From Betaproteobacteria bacterium (lineage in GTDB: Bacteria; Pseudomonadota; Gammaproteobacteria; Burkholderiales; Thiobacillaceae), in NCBI GenBank assembly GCA_020061585.1, contig JAGUXX010000101.1, positions 1-51,978 of the forward strand: a DNA stretch of 51,978 nt. The letters run 5' to 3'. Below, piece after piece: positions 1 through 8,832 of this stretch. Numbering within the stretch: position 1 is the first letter of the stretch; every line of letters starts with the position of its first letter. The position numbers and the translations under genes were made by a program. The notes beneath the pieces were generated by a model. The model made no database searches and was not told the DNA's origin. It worked only from the letters and a program-made list of their open reading frames with translations.

Positions 1-127
1 GGCGCGCTGGCTGGCCGAGCACCTGCCGAATGGGCGTCTGGCGCTGCAGGCGCGCGCCGCGCACGCGCCGTTTCTGTCGCATCCCGACTGGTTTGCCGCC
101 GAGTTGCGGGGGTTTCTGCATGAATGA
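1..127 (+). CDS. bioH: BioH C-terminal fragment (pimeloyl-ACP methyl ester carboxylesterase), cut by window edge
   Basis: Reading from base 2 gives 41 residues ending at a TGA at 125-127. The tail contains HAPFLSHPDWF, which matches the end of BioH alpha/beta hydrolases, where the catalytic His lies in a G-x-x-HAPF context. BioH removes the methyl group from pimeloyl-ACP methyl ester after BioC has put it on malonyl-ACP and the chain has been extended. The stop overlaps the bioC start by 8 bases, so the two are translationally coupled. Only the last part is in the window, so catalytic Ser and Asp cannot be checked. Family assignment rests on the tail motif and on the bioC-bioD neighbours. Confidence 0.75.
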   Translation, partial: ARWLAEHLPNGRLALQARAAHAPFLSHPDWFAAELRGFLHE

Positions 128-1034
128 CATGGTCAATCAAGTGGTCAAACGCTCGATTCGCCTTTCTTTCGAACGCGCCGCCGCGCATTACGACGCGGCG
201 GCTTTTCTGCAACAGGAGGTGGCGCGGCGTCTCGACGATCATCTCGACGGCGTCAACATCGAGCCGCGACGTATCCTCGATGCCGGCTGCGGCACCGGGT
301 TCGGCGTCAGCCTGCTGCGCGCCCGCTATCCGCGCGCCGATGTGATCGGGCTGGACCTGGCGCAAGCCATGCTGCGTCAGGCGCTGGCGCGCCAGCGCGG
401 CGGCGCCTGGGAAAAGTTGCGCGCCCGGCTGATACCCAATACGCCGCAGTTTCAGGCGCTGTGCGGCGACCTCGAACAACTGCCGCTGGCGCGCGCCAGC
501 CTGGACATGGTCTGGTCCAGCCTGGCGCTGCAATGGGTGGGTGGCGGCATCGCCGGTTTGCAGGCCGGTTTCGAGGAACTGCGGCGGGTGTTGCGACCCG
601 GCGGGCTGCTGATTTTCGCCAGCTTCGGGCCGGATACGCTGCGCGAATTGCGCGCCGCTTCGGCCGACCTCGATGGTCATCAGCATGTCAATCGCTTCAT
701 CGACATGCATGATGTCGGCGATGCGCTGGTGCATGCCGGGTTCGGCAATCCGGTGATGGAAATGGAGCGCATCACGCTCACCTATGCCGATCTGGCCGCG
801 TTGCTGCGCGACCTCAAGCAGATCGGCGCGCATACCGTGCTGGAAGGTCGGCGCGCCGGACTAATGGGCAAATCCGCCTGGCGCCGTTTGCGCGACAACT
901 ATGAAGCCTTCCGCCAGCAGGATCGCCTGCCGGCGACCTACGAAGTGGTCTACGGCCATGCCTGGGCCGACCCGGCGCGCACGCTGGCCGACGGGCGCCA
1001 GATCATTGAATTTCGTCGGCATCCAGGACGATGA
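120..1034 (+). CDS. bioC: Malonyl-ACP O-methyltransferase BioC
   Basis: SAM-dependent methyltransferase of 304 residues that methylates malonyl-ACP to start pimelate synthesis for biotin. The class I SAM-binding motif ILDAGCGTG is at residues 52-60, the acidic second-strand residue is in VIGLDLA, and VWSSLALQW is the motif IV region typical of BioC. The N-terminus MNDMVNQVVKRSIRLSFERAA, with a conserved RLSFERAAAHYD-like stretch, also fits BioC. I chose ATG 120 because the SFERAAAHYD region must be included and because it couples to the bioH stop; an upstream in-frame start would run back into bioH. The stop overlaps the bioD start (ATGA), so bioH-bioC-bioD form one operon. Confidence 0.93.
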   Translation: MNDMVNQVVKRSIRLSFERAAAHYDAAAFLQQEVARRLDDHLDGVNIEPRRILDAGCGTGFGVSLLRARYPRADVIGLDLAQAMLRQALARQRGGAWEKLRARLIPNTPQFQALCGDLEQLPLARASLDMVWSSLALQWVGGGIAGLQAGFEELRRVLRPGGLLIFASFGPDTLRELRAASADLDGHQHVNRFIDMHDVGDALVHAGFGNPVMEMERITLTYADLAALLRDLKQIGAHTVLEGRRAGLMGKSAWRRLRDNYEAFRQQDRLPATYEVVYGHAWADPARTLADGRQIIEFRRHPGR

Positions 1035-1732
1035 CCGCACACGGCTTGTTCATCACCGGCACCGATACCGGCGTCGGCAAATCGCTGGTCAGCGCCGCCC
1101 TGCTGCATGCCTACGCCGGACTCGGCTATCGCGTGGTCGGCATGAAGCCGGTGGCGGCGGGCGCGGAGCAGATCGACGGCATCTGGAGCAATGAAGATGT
1201 GCGGCAGTTGCGCGCGGCGTCGAATGTGGCGATAGATGAACCGGGCTGGATCAACCCCTATCTGCTGCGCCAGCCGGTCGCACCGCATATCGCCGCCGAC
1301 TGGCAAGGCGTGAGCATCGAATTGCCGCGCATACGCGATGCCTATCTGCATCTCGCGGCGGTCGCCGAGGTGGTGATCGTCGAAGGCGCGGGTGGCTTCA
1401 AGGTGCCGTTGTCGGCGACCCGTGACAGCGCCGATCTGGTCATGCATCTCGGCCTGCCGCTGATTCTGGTGGTCGGCATGCGTCTCGGCTGTCTGAATCA
1501 TGCCTTGCTGACCGCCGAGGCGATTGCGGCGCGCGGGCTGAAACTGGCCGGCTGGGTGGCAAATCGAATCGATCCGCGGATGGCGGCGATCGACGAGAAT
1601 CTCGCCACGCTGCGCTTGCGCCTGGACTGCCCGATGCTGGCCGAACTGCCGTATGCCGAGCGACCCGATGCGCGAGCCATGTCGGCGTTGTTCTCGCCGA
1701 AAAAGCTGGAGTTGTTGATCAGTAGCACCTGA
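1031..1732 (+). CDS. bioD: ATP-dependent dethiobiotin synthetase BioD
   Basis: A 233-residue P-loop enzyme that closes the ureido ring of 7,8-diaminopelargonate with CO2 and ATP to make dethiobiotin, the penultimate biotin step, in the cytoplasm. The N-terminus has the BioD P-loop GTDTGVGKS at residues 10-18. MKPVAAG (the Lys of the substrate site) and VEGAGGFKVPLS (the Mg/ATP loop) follow in the expected order. Length is normal. Its ATG overlaps the bioC stop by four bases. It is the last gene of the biotin operon in this window; the next gene is 107 bases away and belongs to a different functional group. Confidence 0.95.
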   Translation: MTAHGLFITGTDTGVGKSLVSAALLHAYAGLGYRVVGMKPVAAGAEQIDGIWSNEDVRQLRAASNVAIDEPGWINPYLLRQPVAPHIAADWQGVSIELPRIRDAYLHLAAVAEVVIVEGAGGFKVPLSATRDSADLVMHLGLPLILVVGMRLGCLNHALLTAEAIAARGLKLAGWVANRIDPRMAAIDENLATLRLRLDCPMLAELPYAERPDARAMSALFSPKKLELLISST

Positions 1733-1839
1733 ATGGCGGGATATCGGCGTTAATTTGCTACCTGTATGTCCGAATCTCCCGTTTTTTGTGCGAATATTGC
1801 GGCGTTTATTCAAGACAAAGAACTCTAGTGGAGTGAGAT

Positions 1840-2295
1840 ATGGTCTTATCCCGCACCAGTCAATATGCCGTCCAGGCGTTGATTTATATCGCGACGCAGC
1901 CTATCGGCGAGCCGGTGCTGAATCGTGACATCGCCAGCCGACTGAATGTCCCCGCCGCCTATCTGGCGAAAATCTTGCAGAATCTGTGCAAGCACGGGCT
2001 GCTCGATTCATTTCGCGGCCGACTAGGCGGATTCTGTTTGCGCGATGGCATGCATCGCACCACGTTGATGCAGGTGCTGCTGCTCACCGAAGGCCCGGAT
2101 TTCACCAAGAGCTGTCTGCTGGGCTTGAAGGACTGTTCCGATGAAACCGCTTGTCCGTTGCATTTCAAATGGGTGCCGGTGAAAAAGAAGATACTCGGCC
2201 TGCTTAATGAAATGAATCTGGAAGAGCTGGCCAAGGCGGTTATGACCGGTAAATATCGGCTGGCCGATCTGCCGGCGGCGGCGCTGCCAGTCTGA
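1840..2295 (+). CDS. Rrf2-family transcriptional regulator with three-cysteine cluster motif
   Basis: A 151-residue Rrf2 regulator: an N-terminal winged helix (SRTSQYAVQALIYIA, LAKILQNLCKHGLL, RGRLGGF) and three cysteines at about residues 92, 99 and 105 in the pattern C-x6-C-x5-C followed by PLH. In IscR, NsrR and RsrR such cysteines hold a redox- or NO-sensitive Fe-S cluster. The extra C50 and C66 are not part of the usual triad. A clear Shine-Dalgarno (GGAGTGAG) precedes ATG 1840. It sits directly before the Sco protein and the cbb3 oxidase operon, all on the same strand, so I infer it may control oxidase expression in response to oxygen, NO or redox. The exact ligand is unknown. Confidence 0.88.
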   Translation: MVLSRTSQYAVQALIYIATQPIGEPVLNRDIASRLNVPAAYLAKILQNLCKHGLLDSFRGRLGGFCLRDGMHRTTLMQVLLLTEGPDFTKSCLLGLKDCSDETACPLHFKWVPVKKKILGLLNEMNLEELAKAVMTGKYRLADLPAAALPV

Positions 2296-2308
2296 TTGCC
2301 GGTTGGCG

Positions 2309-2932
2309 ATGCCGAAGCGAATATTCTGGATTGTCCTGCTGGCACTGTTGACGGCATGCGGCGCGGAGACGACTCAGGCACCCCCCTTGACGCTCAAGGG
2401 GGTGGATATTTCCCAGGCGACCGATTTTGCCGCCCCCGCCGCACCGGGAAGCGCGCGGCTGGCATTGACCGATCATAACGATCGCCCGGTCACGCTGGAC
2501 AGTTTCCAAGGCAAATTGGTGGTGTTGTTTTTCGGCTACACGCATTGTCCCGATGTCTGTCCGACAACGCTTGCCGATATGGCAAGGGCCTTGAAGCTGT
2601 TGCCCGCCAAGGACGCCGAGCAGGTGCGGGTGTTGTTCGTTACGGTAGATCCCGAGCGCGATACGGCGGAAGTATTGAAAGCCTATGTACCATTCTTCCA
2701 TCCTGATTTTCTCGGTTTGCGCGGCACGCCGGAGCAGGTGGCGCGGGCCGCGCGTGAGTTCAGAATCGTTTATCGCAAACATGTGGAGCCCGGCGCTGAT
2801 GATTATCTGATCGATCACTCGGCGGGCAGCTACATTCTGGATGCGCGCGGACGACTGCGGGTGTACTTGCCGTTTGCGTCACCGCCGGAAGATGTCGCGC
2901 ATGATCTGGCGGCATTGCTGAGGGCCGGCTGA
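2309..2932 (+). CDS. SCO1/SenC-family copper chaperone lipoprotein
   Basis: A 207-residue thioredoxin-fold protein of the SCO family, which delivers copper to, or reduces, cysteines of haem-copper oxidases on the periplasmic face. The copper site is complete: CPDVC (C80 and C84) plus the downstream His in YLIDHSAG (H170). The N-terminus is a lipoprotein signal, with a hydrophobic run ending in LLTAC and the lipidated Cys at 17. I chose ATG 2309; a TTG two codons earlier is in frame but less likely. It lies 13 bases after the Rrf2 stop and about 120 bases before ccoN, so it probably serves the cbb3 oxidase encoded next. Sco proteins are more often tied to aa3 oxidases, but cbb3-linked SenC/PrrC proteins are known. 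Confidence 0.9.
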   Translation: MPKRIFWIVLLALLTACGAETTQAPPLTLKGVDISQATDFAAPAAPGSARLALTDHNDRPVTLDSFQGKLVVLFFGYTHCPDVCPTTLADMARALKLLPAKDAEQVRVLFVTVDPERDTAEVLKAYVPFFHPDFLGLRGTPEQVARAAREFRIVYRKHVEPGADDYLIDHSAGSYILDARGRLRVYLPFASPPEDVAHDLAALLRAG

Positions 2933-2945
2933 TGCGCCGGCAATC

Positions 2946-2975
2946 TTGCGGGAGAAGGCTACGGCGCACTATACT
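2946..2975 (+). promoter_or_regulatory. Candidate sigma-70 promoter for the cbb3 operon
   Basis: TTGCGG at 2946-2951 and TATACT at 2970-2975 are separated by 18 bases, 82 bases upstream of ccoN. No clean FNR/ANR palindrome (TTGAT-N4-ATCAA) is visible in this spacer, although anaerobic control by such a factor is usual for cbb3 operons. Prediction by eye only. Confidence 0.4.
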
Positions 2976-3056
2976 CCCGCGTCTTTTTCGCCGGCTTTGC
3001 GGCACTGAATCAACCTGTCCGGGCAACCCCGGCGCGGCAGTAACTTAGGAGGCTTT

Positions 3057-4505
3057 ATGTCTGCAACCAGCGTGGCTGCGGCCGAGCAGTACGACTACGA
3101 GATCATCAAGAAGTTTTCCATCATGGCCATCGTCTGGGGCGTGGTGGGAATGTCCGCCGGGGTGTTCATCGCCTCCCAGTTGGCTTGGCCGTTTCTCAAT
3201 TTCGATAGTCCGTATCTCTCCTTCGGTCGTTTCCGTCCCGTGCATACCGGCGCGGTGATTTTCGGTTTCGGCGGTTCGGCGTTGTTCGCTACTTCATATT
3301 ACGTTGTGCAGCGCACCTGTCAGACGCGACTGTTCGCGCCCGGACTGGCGACCTTCACGTTCTGGGGCTGGCAGGCGGTGATCGTGCTGGCGGCGTTGTC
3401 TTATGTGATGGGTTTCAGCCAGGGGCGTGAATATGCCGAGATGGAATGGCCGATCGACCTGTTGATCTTGTTCGTCTGGGTGGCTTACGGCGCGGTGTTC
3501 ATCGGCACGCTGATGAAGCGCAAGCAGCCGCACATCTATGTTGCCAACTGGTTCTACCTGTCGTTCATTCTGGTCACGGCGCTGCTGCATACCTTCAACA
3601 ACCTCGCGGTGCCGGTCAATTTGTTCAGCCTCAAGTCCTACAGCCTGTTCTCCGGCGCGCAGGATGCGATGACCCAATGGTGGTATGGCCACAACGCGGT
3701 GGGCTTCTTCCTGACCGCGGCCTTCCTCGGCATGATGTATTACTTCGTGCCCAAGCACGCCGGCCGGCCGATCTACTCCTATCGTCTGTCCATCGTCCAC
3801 TTCTGGGCGCTGTCGTTCATGTACATGTGGGTCGGCACGCACCACCTGCACTGGACGGCGTTGCCGGACTGGGCTTCGACGCTGGGCGCCACGTTCTCGA
3901 TCATGTTGCTGCTGCCGTCCTGGGGCGGCATGATCAACGGCATCATGACCTTGTCCGGCGCCTGGGATAAATTGCGCACCGATCCGATCATGCGCTTCAT
4001 GATCGTCGCGCTGTCGTTCTACGGCATGTCGACCTTCGAAGGCCCGCTGATGTCGCTGAAAGACGTCAATGCGCTGTCGCATTACACCGACTGGACGGTC
4101 GGCCATGTGCACTCCGGCGCGCTGGGCTGGGTGGCGATGATCGCCTTCGGTTCGCTGTATCACATGATTCCGAAATTGTGGAAAACCGAGATATTCAGCG
4201 TCCGCCTGATCAACGCCCATTTCTGGCTGGCGACCATCGGCACCTTGCTGTACATCACCGCGATGTGGATATCCGGGATTTCGCAGGGTTTGATGTGGCG
4301 CGCCTTCGATGACTTCGGCAACCTGCAATATTCCTTCGTCGAGTCGGTCGCCGCGATGCACCCGTTCTACGCCATGCGCGCCATAGGCGGCATGTTCTTT
4401 TTGTCCGGCATGTTGCTGATGGCCTACAACATCTTCGCAACCATACGTCAAGGCGTGCGCGACGCCGACGCGACTCAGGCGCGCTCGGCCGCCGCCGCTG
4501 CTTGA
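3057..4505 (+). CDS. ccoN: cbb3-type cytochrome c oxidase subunit I CcoN
   Basis: A 482-residue catalytic subunit of the high-affinity cbb3 terminal oxidase, reducing O2 to water at a haem b3/CuB site in the inner membrane. It has about twelve hydrophobic segments. Visible ligands: H63 in RPVHTG (low-spin haem b), H212 in YGHNAV and the pair H262-H263 in GTHHLHW (CuB), and two later histidines in TVGHVHSG (haem b3 and haem b). A Tyr near residue 256, in the helix before the HH pair, fits the cbb3-type His-Tyr cross-link position. A strong AGGAGG lies just before ATG 3057. It heads ccoNOQP, which ends with a terminator after ccoP. Confidence 0.97.
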   Translation: MSATSVAAAEQYDYEIIKKFSIMAIVWGVVGMSAGVFIASQLAWPFLNFDSPYLSFGRFRPVHTGAVIFGFGGSALFATSYYVVQRTCQTRLFAPGLATFTFWGWQAVIVLAALSYVMGFSQGREYAEMEWPIDLLILFVWVAYGAVFIGTLMKRKQPHIYVANWFYLSFILVTALLHTFNNLAVPVNLFSLKSYSLFSGAQDAMTQWWYGHNAVGFFLTAAFLGMMYYFVPKHAGRPIYSYRLSIVHFWALSFMYMWVGTHHLHWTALPDWASTLGATFSIMLLLPSWGGMINGIMTLSGAWDKLRTDPIMRFMIVALSFYGMSTFEGPLMSLKDVNALSHYTDWTVGHVHSGALGWVAMIAFGSLYHMIPKLWKTEIFSVRLINAHFWLATIGTLLYITAMWISGISQGLMWRAFDDFGNLQYSFVESVAAMHPFYAMRAIGGMFFLSGMLLMAYNIFATIRQGVRDADATQARSAAAAA

Positions 4506-4524
4506 TAGGGAACGGGGTCCGCAT

Positions 4525-5271
4525 ATGTTCAAGAATTTCAAACACGAAAAAATCGAAACCAACGCCGGTCTGCTGCTGGTGTTGACCATGTTGGCGGTCA
4601 GCATCGGCGGGTTGGTGGAGATCGCGCCGCTGTTTTTCCTCAAGGACACCGTGGAAAGCGTCGATGGCGTGCGCCCTTATACCCCGCTTGAATCACGCGG
4701 ACGGGATATCTTCATACGCGAGGGGTGTTACACCTGCCATTCGCAGATGATCCGTCCGTTCCGTGACGAGCAATTGCGTTACGGACATTACTCACTGGCG
4801 GCGGAGTCGAAATACGACCATCCGTTCCAGTGGGGTTCCAAGCGCACCGGCCCCGATCTGGCGCGCGTGGGCGGCAAATATTCCAACGAATGGCATGTGC
4901 AGCATTTGATCAAGCCCAAGTCCGTGGTGCCGGAATCGGTGATGCCCAACTATCCCTGGCTGCAGGAGACCAAGCTGGACGTGTCGGACATCGGCGACCG
5001 TTTGCGCGCGTTGCGCATGACCGGCGTGCCGTATTCCGCGAACGACGAGGAGTATCAGCGCAACGTCAAGACGTTTGGCGAAGACGTGGCGAAAACCCTG
5101 CATATACCGGATGCGCTGAAAAATCTGGTGGGTCAGGCGCAGCAAGGCAATTTTGACGGTGATCGTTCCAGCGTGTCGGAAATGGACGCCATGGTCGCCT
5201 ATTTGCAGGTGCTTGGCACGATGGTTGATTTCAGCAAGATCAAACCTGAAGACCTGGTGAAATTCCGCTGA
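4525..5271 (+). CDS. ccoO: cbb3-type cytochrome c oxidase subunit II CcoO (mono-haem cytochrome c)
   Basis: A 248-residue membrane-anchored mono-haem cytochrome c that passes electrons from CcoP towards CcoN. One transmembrane helix (about residues 14-37) is followed by a periplasmic domain with a single CYTCH haem-binding site (C68, C71, H72). A methionine in the SVMPNYPW segment is the expected axial ligand. The [16 protein letters not shown] context is diagnostic for CcoO. It starts 19 bases after ccoN and its stop overlaps the ccoQ start by one base (TGATG). Confidence 0.97.
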   Translation: MFKNFKHEKIETNAGLLLVLTMLAVSIGGLVEIAPLFFLKDTVESVDGVRPYTPLESRGRDIFIREGCYTCHSQMIRPFRDEQLRYGHYSLAAESKYDHPFQWGSKRTGPDLARVGGKYSNEWHVQHLIKPKSVVPESVMPNYPWLQETKLDVSDIGDRLRALRMTGVPYSANDEEYQRNVKTFGEDVAKTLHIPDALKNLVGQAQQGNFDGDRSSVSEMDAMVAYLQVLGTMVDFSKIKPEDLVKFR

Positions 5272-5453
5272 TGGATTGGTTCGCTCACCCGGAAAACACC
5301 AAGCCGCTGGGCTTGCTGATATTTTTTGTCACTTTTTGCGCGATCGTGCTCTGGGTGTACGGCAGCAAGAAGCGCGGCAAAAAGCTGGAAGAGCACAAGA
5401 ACATTCCGTTTCTTGACGATGAAGATGAAGTGAAGGACAAGTCGAATGGCTGA
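5271..5453 (+). CDS. ccoQ: cbb3-type oxidase small subunit CcoQ
   Basis: A 60-residue single-helix membrane protein, [19 protein letters not shown] onward, with a charged C-terminal tail (KKRGKKLEEHKNIPFLDD). CcoQ/FixQ proteins stabilise the cbb3 complex, notably its contact with CcoP. Position between ccoO and ccoP, size and topology identify it. It overlaps ccoO by one base and ccoP by eight, indicating tight translational coupling. Confidence 0.92.
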   Translation: MDWFAHPENTKPLGLLIFFVTFCAIVLWVYGSKKRGKKLEEHKNIPFLDDEDEVKDKSNG

Positions 5454-6375
5454 CAATACCCATAGCCAAGAGTCATCCAAGGGTGTGCAAACAACCGGCC
5501 ACGTTTGGGATGGCGACCTGCAGGAATTGAACAATCCACTGCCGGTGTGGTGGACGTATACGTTCTACGCAACCATGGTTTTTGCCCTGGTTTATTGGCT
5601 GGTTTATCCGTCCTGGCCGATCGGCAAGGGCTTCCTGCCCGGCATGAACAGCATTTCTTATGTCAATGCCGCAGGTGAAGAGGAGTCATGGCACTGGAAT
5701 ACGCGCGCCAAACTTCTGAAGGAAACCCAGGATGCGGTGATCGCCCAAAAAACCTACTACGACAAGATTGCCAGTCTTTCCTACGAACAGATCGCCAACG
5801 ATCCGGAACTGAGCAGTTTCATTTTGTCGGCCGGCAAGGCGGTGTTTTCCGATAATTGCGCGGCCTGCCATCAGTCCGGCGGTCAGGGCAAAGTCGGGTT
5901 TTTCCCCAATCTGACCGATGACGACTGGTTGTACGGTGGTAGTTACGAAGAGATCAACGCGTCGCTGACCAAGGGGCGCCATGGTTACATGCCGGCCTAT
6001 GGCGAAGCACTGGACGGCGCCCAGATCGACCAGCTCGCGCACTATGTGTTCTCGCTGTCCGGCGGCAATGCCGACGCGGAGAAAGCGGCGAAGGGCAAGC
6101 AGTTGTTCCATGCCCATGCTGGTGCTTGTTATTACTGCCACGGCGACGATGCCAAGGGCCGCAAGATACTGGGCTCCGCCAACCTGACCGACCAGGTCTG
6201 GCTGTGGGCCGACGTTCCCGGCGCATCTGACGATGTGATGAAGATCGACGCGATCAAAAAAATCATCGCCGGCGGCTTGGATCGCGGCGTGATGCCGGCC
6301 TGGGAGGGTCGCTTGAGTGCCGATCAGATCAAATTGTTGACGGTGTACGTCCATGAACTGGGCGGCGGCAAGTAG
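5446..6375 (+). CDS. ccoP: cbb3-type cytochrome c oxidase subunit III CcoP (di-haem cytochrome c)
   Basis: A 309-residue di-haem cytochrome c that accepts electrons from soluble cytochromes or the bc1 complex. The N-terminal segment has the CcoP signature (HVWDGDLQELNNPLPVWW) followed by one membrane helix (about residues 36-58). Two haem c sites follow: CAACH (C138, C141, H142) and CYYCH (C228, C231, H232), with Met ligands expected in GYMPAYG and GVMPAW. Start ATG 5446 lies inside the end of ccoQ. It is the last gene of the structural operon; a strong intrinsic terminator follows about 80 bases later. Confidence 0.97.
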   Translation: MADNTHSQESSKGVQTTGHVWDGDLQELNNPLPVWWTYTFYATMVFALVYWLVYPSWPIGKGFLPGMNSISYVNAAGEEESWHWNTRAKLLKETQDAVIAQKTYYDKIASLSYEQIANDPELSSFILSAGKAVFSDNCAACHQSGGQGKVGFFPNLTDDDWLYGGSYEEINASLTKGRHGYMPAYGEALDGAQIDQLAHYVFSLSGGNADAEKAAKGKQLFHAHAGACYYCHGDDAKGRKILGSANLTDQVWLWADVPGASDDVMKIDAIKKIIAGGLDRGVMPAWEGRLSADQIKLLTVYVHELGGGK

Positions 6376-6451
6376 TTTGCCGATCGCGGACGCGGTGCGC
6401 TGAACGCCCGCGTTGTTTCAGAGTCGTATGACCTCCAATCCGATGGGGGCT

Positions 6452-6481
6452 GGCCCCGGCAAGCCGGGGTTTTTGTTTTTT
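6452..6481 (+). terminator. Rho-independent terminator after ccoNOQP
   Basis: A perfect GC stem, CCCCGG (6454-6459) and CCGGGG (6464-6469), with a CAAG loop, is followed by TTTTTGTTTTTT (6470-6481). It separates ccoNOQP from ccoG, so ccoG probably uses its own promoter or read-through. Confidence 0.9.
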
Positions 6482-6537
6482 ATCTGCTGGCAGATTACCG
6501 AATTGACTTTGCCGGCCAATCAAGTGGGTGAATTCCG

Positions 6538-7959
6538 GTGGACAACCAGCACGCAGGCCATGATCTTTACTTCAAACGTCCGCCTATTGTTCCACGTTCG
6601 GTAAAAGGTCCGTTTCGTCGCTTCAAGACGGCGATACTCTGGTTGGGATTCGCGGTCTATTTTCTGTTGCCCTGGCTGCCCTGGGCACGCAACGACGCGC
6701 CTTCACAGGCGGTACTGTTCGATATCCCCGGTCGCCGCTACTACCTGTTCGATCTGACCGTCTATCCGCAGGATATTTTCTGGCTGGCGATCCTGTTGTT
6801 CATGGCGGCGGTGCTGCTGTTTTTCGCCACCGCGCTGGTAGGCCGCGCATTTTGCGGTTACTTCTGTTTTCAGACCTTGTGGACCGATGCCTTCATCTGG
6901 CTGGAGCATCTGATCCAGGGCGAACGTCCGGCGCGTTTGCGACTCGCTCGCGAGCCCTGGAGCAAACGCGAAAAGTTGCTCAAGGTCGGCGGCACGCGCC
7001 TGATCTGGGGTCTGGCGTCGTTCTGGACCGCGTTGACCTTCGTGTTCTATTTTTCCCATGCGCCGGCCATGCTGTCGGCTTTTTTTCTTGGCGAGGCCGC
7101 CGCCGCCGCCTATATCACCACGCTGGCCCTGACCGCGTCGACATACCTGGCGGCCGGCGTGCTGCGCGAACATGTCTGTACTTTCATCTGCCCCTATGGT
7201 CGTTTCCAGAGTGTCATGTACGAACCCGAAACCCTGGCGGTGCATTACGACAAGCGGCGCGGCGAAGGCTCCGCCGGCCGCGTCGCGGCCCGCGCCGGAT
7301 TGCGCGTGCAACAGGACAGAAGCGCGTTGGGGCATGGCGATTGCGTGGATTGCAAGTTGTGCGTCCAGGTCTGCCCGGTGGGCATCGATATCCGTGACGG
7401 TCTGCAATACAAATGTATCTCGTGCGGGCTTTGTGTCGATGCGTGCAACACCATCATGGACAAGATGGGCTGGGCGCGCGGCTTGATTCGCTACGATTCC
7501 GAAGTGAATCTGGCCAAGCCCGCGCCCGAGCCGGTGAAGTTGCACTGGAAGAGCCTGAAGGTGCTGGGCTATGGCCTGGCGCTGGTGTTGATGTCGGCCT
7601 ATCTGGCCTATGACATGACGCATCGCAACAGTTTCGAGCACAGCATTCAGCAAGTCCGGCAGCCGCTGTTCGTCACCTTGTCGGATGGCACGATACGTAA
7701 CCGTTATCAGATTCGTCTGACCAATATCTCCGGCAAGGATGAGCAATATCGTATCGAGGCGCGCGGCTTGCCGGATGGCGCGCTGGACCTGGGGCATTTT
7801 CGCGAGGTCGGGATACGCAACGGCAAAAGCGTGATCGTGCAGGCCAGCGTCATGCTGGATCCGCAGAGCGCGAAACGCATACACGATTTTGAATTCGTGA
7901 TCAGTAGCGGTTCGGGTGAAACGGTGATCGATCCGGCGCATTTCTTCACCCGGCAATAG
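6538..7959 (+). CDS. ccoG: CcoG/FixG/RdxA-type polyferredoxin, cbb3 oxidase assembly factor
   Basis: A 473-residue membrane protein with several transmembrane helices, a GRAFCGYFCFQTLW motif, a CTFICPYGRFQ motif and two 4Fe-4S ferredoxin-like sites: C-x2-C-x2-C-x3-CP near residue 270 and C-x2-C-x2-C-x3-C near 293. The C-terminal part is an Ig-like periplasmic domain. CcoG is reported as a cupric reductase supplying Cu(I) for cbb3 assembly. The predicted start is GTG 6538; no in-frame ATG is near enough to keep the conserved FKRPPIVP N-terminus. The upstream terminator puts it in a separate unit from ccoNOQP. It is followed after 22 bases by a FixH-like gene. Confidence 0.93.
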   Translation: MDNQHAGHDLYFKRPPIVPRSVKGPFRRFKTAILWLGFAVYFLLPWLPWARNDAPSQAVLFDIPGRRYYLFDLTVYPQDIFWLAILLFMAAVLLFFATALVGRAFCGYFCFQTLWTDAFIWLEHLIQGERPARLRLAREPWSKREKLLKVGGTRLIWGLASFWTALTFVFYFSHAPAMLSAFFLGEAAAAAYITTLALTASTYLAAGVLREHVCTFICPYGRFQSVMYEPETLAVHYDKRRGEGSAGRVAARAGLRVQQDRSALGHGDCVDCKLCVQVCPVGIDIRDGLQYKCISCGLCVDACNTIMDKMGWARGLIRYDSEVNLAKPAPEPVKLHWKSLKVLGYGLALVLMSAYLAYDMTHRNSFEHSIQQVRQPLFVTLSDGTIRNRYQIRLTNISGKDEQYRIEARGLPDGALDLGHFREVGIRNGKSVIVQASVMLDPQSAKRIHDFEFVISSGSGETVIDPAHFFTRQ

Positions 7960-7981
7960 GCGGTCAATAGAGGATTCAAGA

Positions 7982-8758
7982 ATGAATATGTTTGTGTCGA
8001 TCTTCGGTGGCATGTTGTTGACCGCGATGCTGTTTGGTTTGCTCAGAAGTTTACGGTTGTCGAATTTCTGGGCCGCCGTGGTTGCCGCCGCTCTGCCCAG
8101 TTTTGCCTACATGATTTACGCGGTCGTCAGTTGGCCGGGGCTGGATGTGCTGACCATGCATATCGTCGCATTTCCTACCGTGGCGCTGCTGCTGTTTCAG
8201 ATTGGCGGCTCGAAGGATGCGCCTTACCAGAGAATTCATTGGGCACCGAAATTGATGATCGGTTTTTTCGTGATCATCACGATCATTCTGGGTGGGTTTG
8301 TGTATATCGCCGGCAATGGCGTGCCGCCTTCCGTGGCGCAATGGTTGTTGCCGAATGCCCAGGGCAAAACCGTGTACACCGGTTTTGCCGGCGTGGTCGC
8401 GCACGGCGAAGAGGCCAGCAAGAGCATTGCCCACTATCGCTCGATGGACAGCAAATTGACCAAACTCGGCTGGGTTGTCGAAGTGACAGGCCTGGATGAC
8501 CTGCAAACCGGCGTGCCCGGGGAGGTCCGCGTCAAGCTGCGCGACCAGCGGCGCGGCGGTGTGGTGAATGTCGCTGTCACCATGGCGCTGGGGCGTCCCG
8601 GGCAGCCGGCGGAAAAGATGTTTGATTTGACTTCGCTCGGTGACGGCGACCATGTCGCGCAAGTCCTGCTGCCCGGCGCGGGTGAATGGCTGGCGGTGCT
8701 GCGACTGGCGCACGCGGGCGAAAATATCGTGTTTGAACGCGAACTGCACGGACGTTGA
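7982..8758 (+). CDS. FixH/CcoH-related membrane protein with an extra N-terminal membrane domain
   Basis: A 258-residue protein. The first ~120 residues contain about four hydrophobic helices (IFGGMLLTAMLFGLL, VVAAALPSFAYMIYAVV, MHIVAFPTVALLLF, LMIGFFVIITIILGGFVYI). The C-terminal ~100 residues have a FixH-like pattern: LGWVVEVTGLDDLQTG, a VKLRD strand, GRPGQPAEKMFDL, and a final GEWLAVLRLAHAGE. FixH/CcoH proteins have a single helix and assist cbb3 maturation, so the four-helix extension is unusual. Position right after ccoG supports a role in oxidase biogenesis. Neither ccoI (copper ATPase) nor ccoS is in the window. Family assignment is by pattern, not by search. Confidence 0.7.
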   Translation: MNMFVSIFGGMLLTAMLFGLLRSLRLSNFWAAVVAAALPSFAYMIYAVVSWPGLDVLTMHIVAFPTVALLLFQIGGSKDAPYQRIHWAPKLMIGFFVIITIILGGFVYIAGNGVPPSVAQWLLPNAQGKTVYTGFAGVVAHGEEASKSIAHYRSMDSKLTKLGWVVEVTGLDDLQTGVPGEVRVKLRDQRRGGVVNVAVTMALGRPGQPAEKMFDLTSLGDGDHVAQVLLPGAGEWLAVLRLAHAGENIVFERELHGR

Positions 8759-8813
8759 CGGCGGGTTGCTATTCCGCGACGAGGGTTTCTAGCGGAATCA
8801 AGACGGATTCGTA

Positions 8814-8819
8814 TATAAT
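8814..8819 (+). promoter_or_regulatory. -10 element TATAAT upstream of rimP operon
   Basis: A perfect TATAAT lies at 8814-8819, 45 bases before the rimP start; no good -35 is visible at the usual spacing (the nearest T-rich stretch is TTTCTA, about 22 bases away). Likely the promoter of the rimP-nusA-infB operon. Confidence 0.5.
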
Positions 8820-8832
8820 CAGCAAGTTTTCT

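Noticed and set aside
6501-6521. FNR-type site before ccoG (TTGAC...AATCAA)
   Set aside because: The half-sites are separated by about ten bases, far more than the four of an FNR/ANR box.
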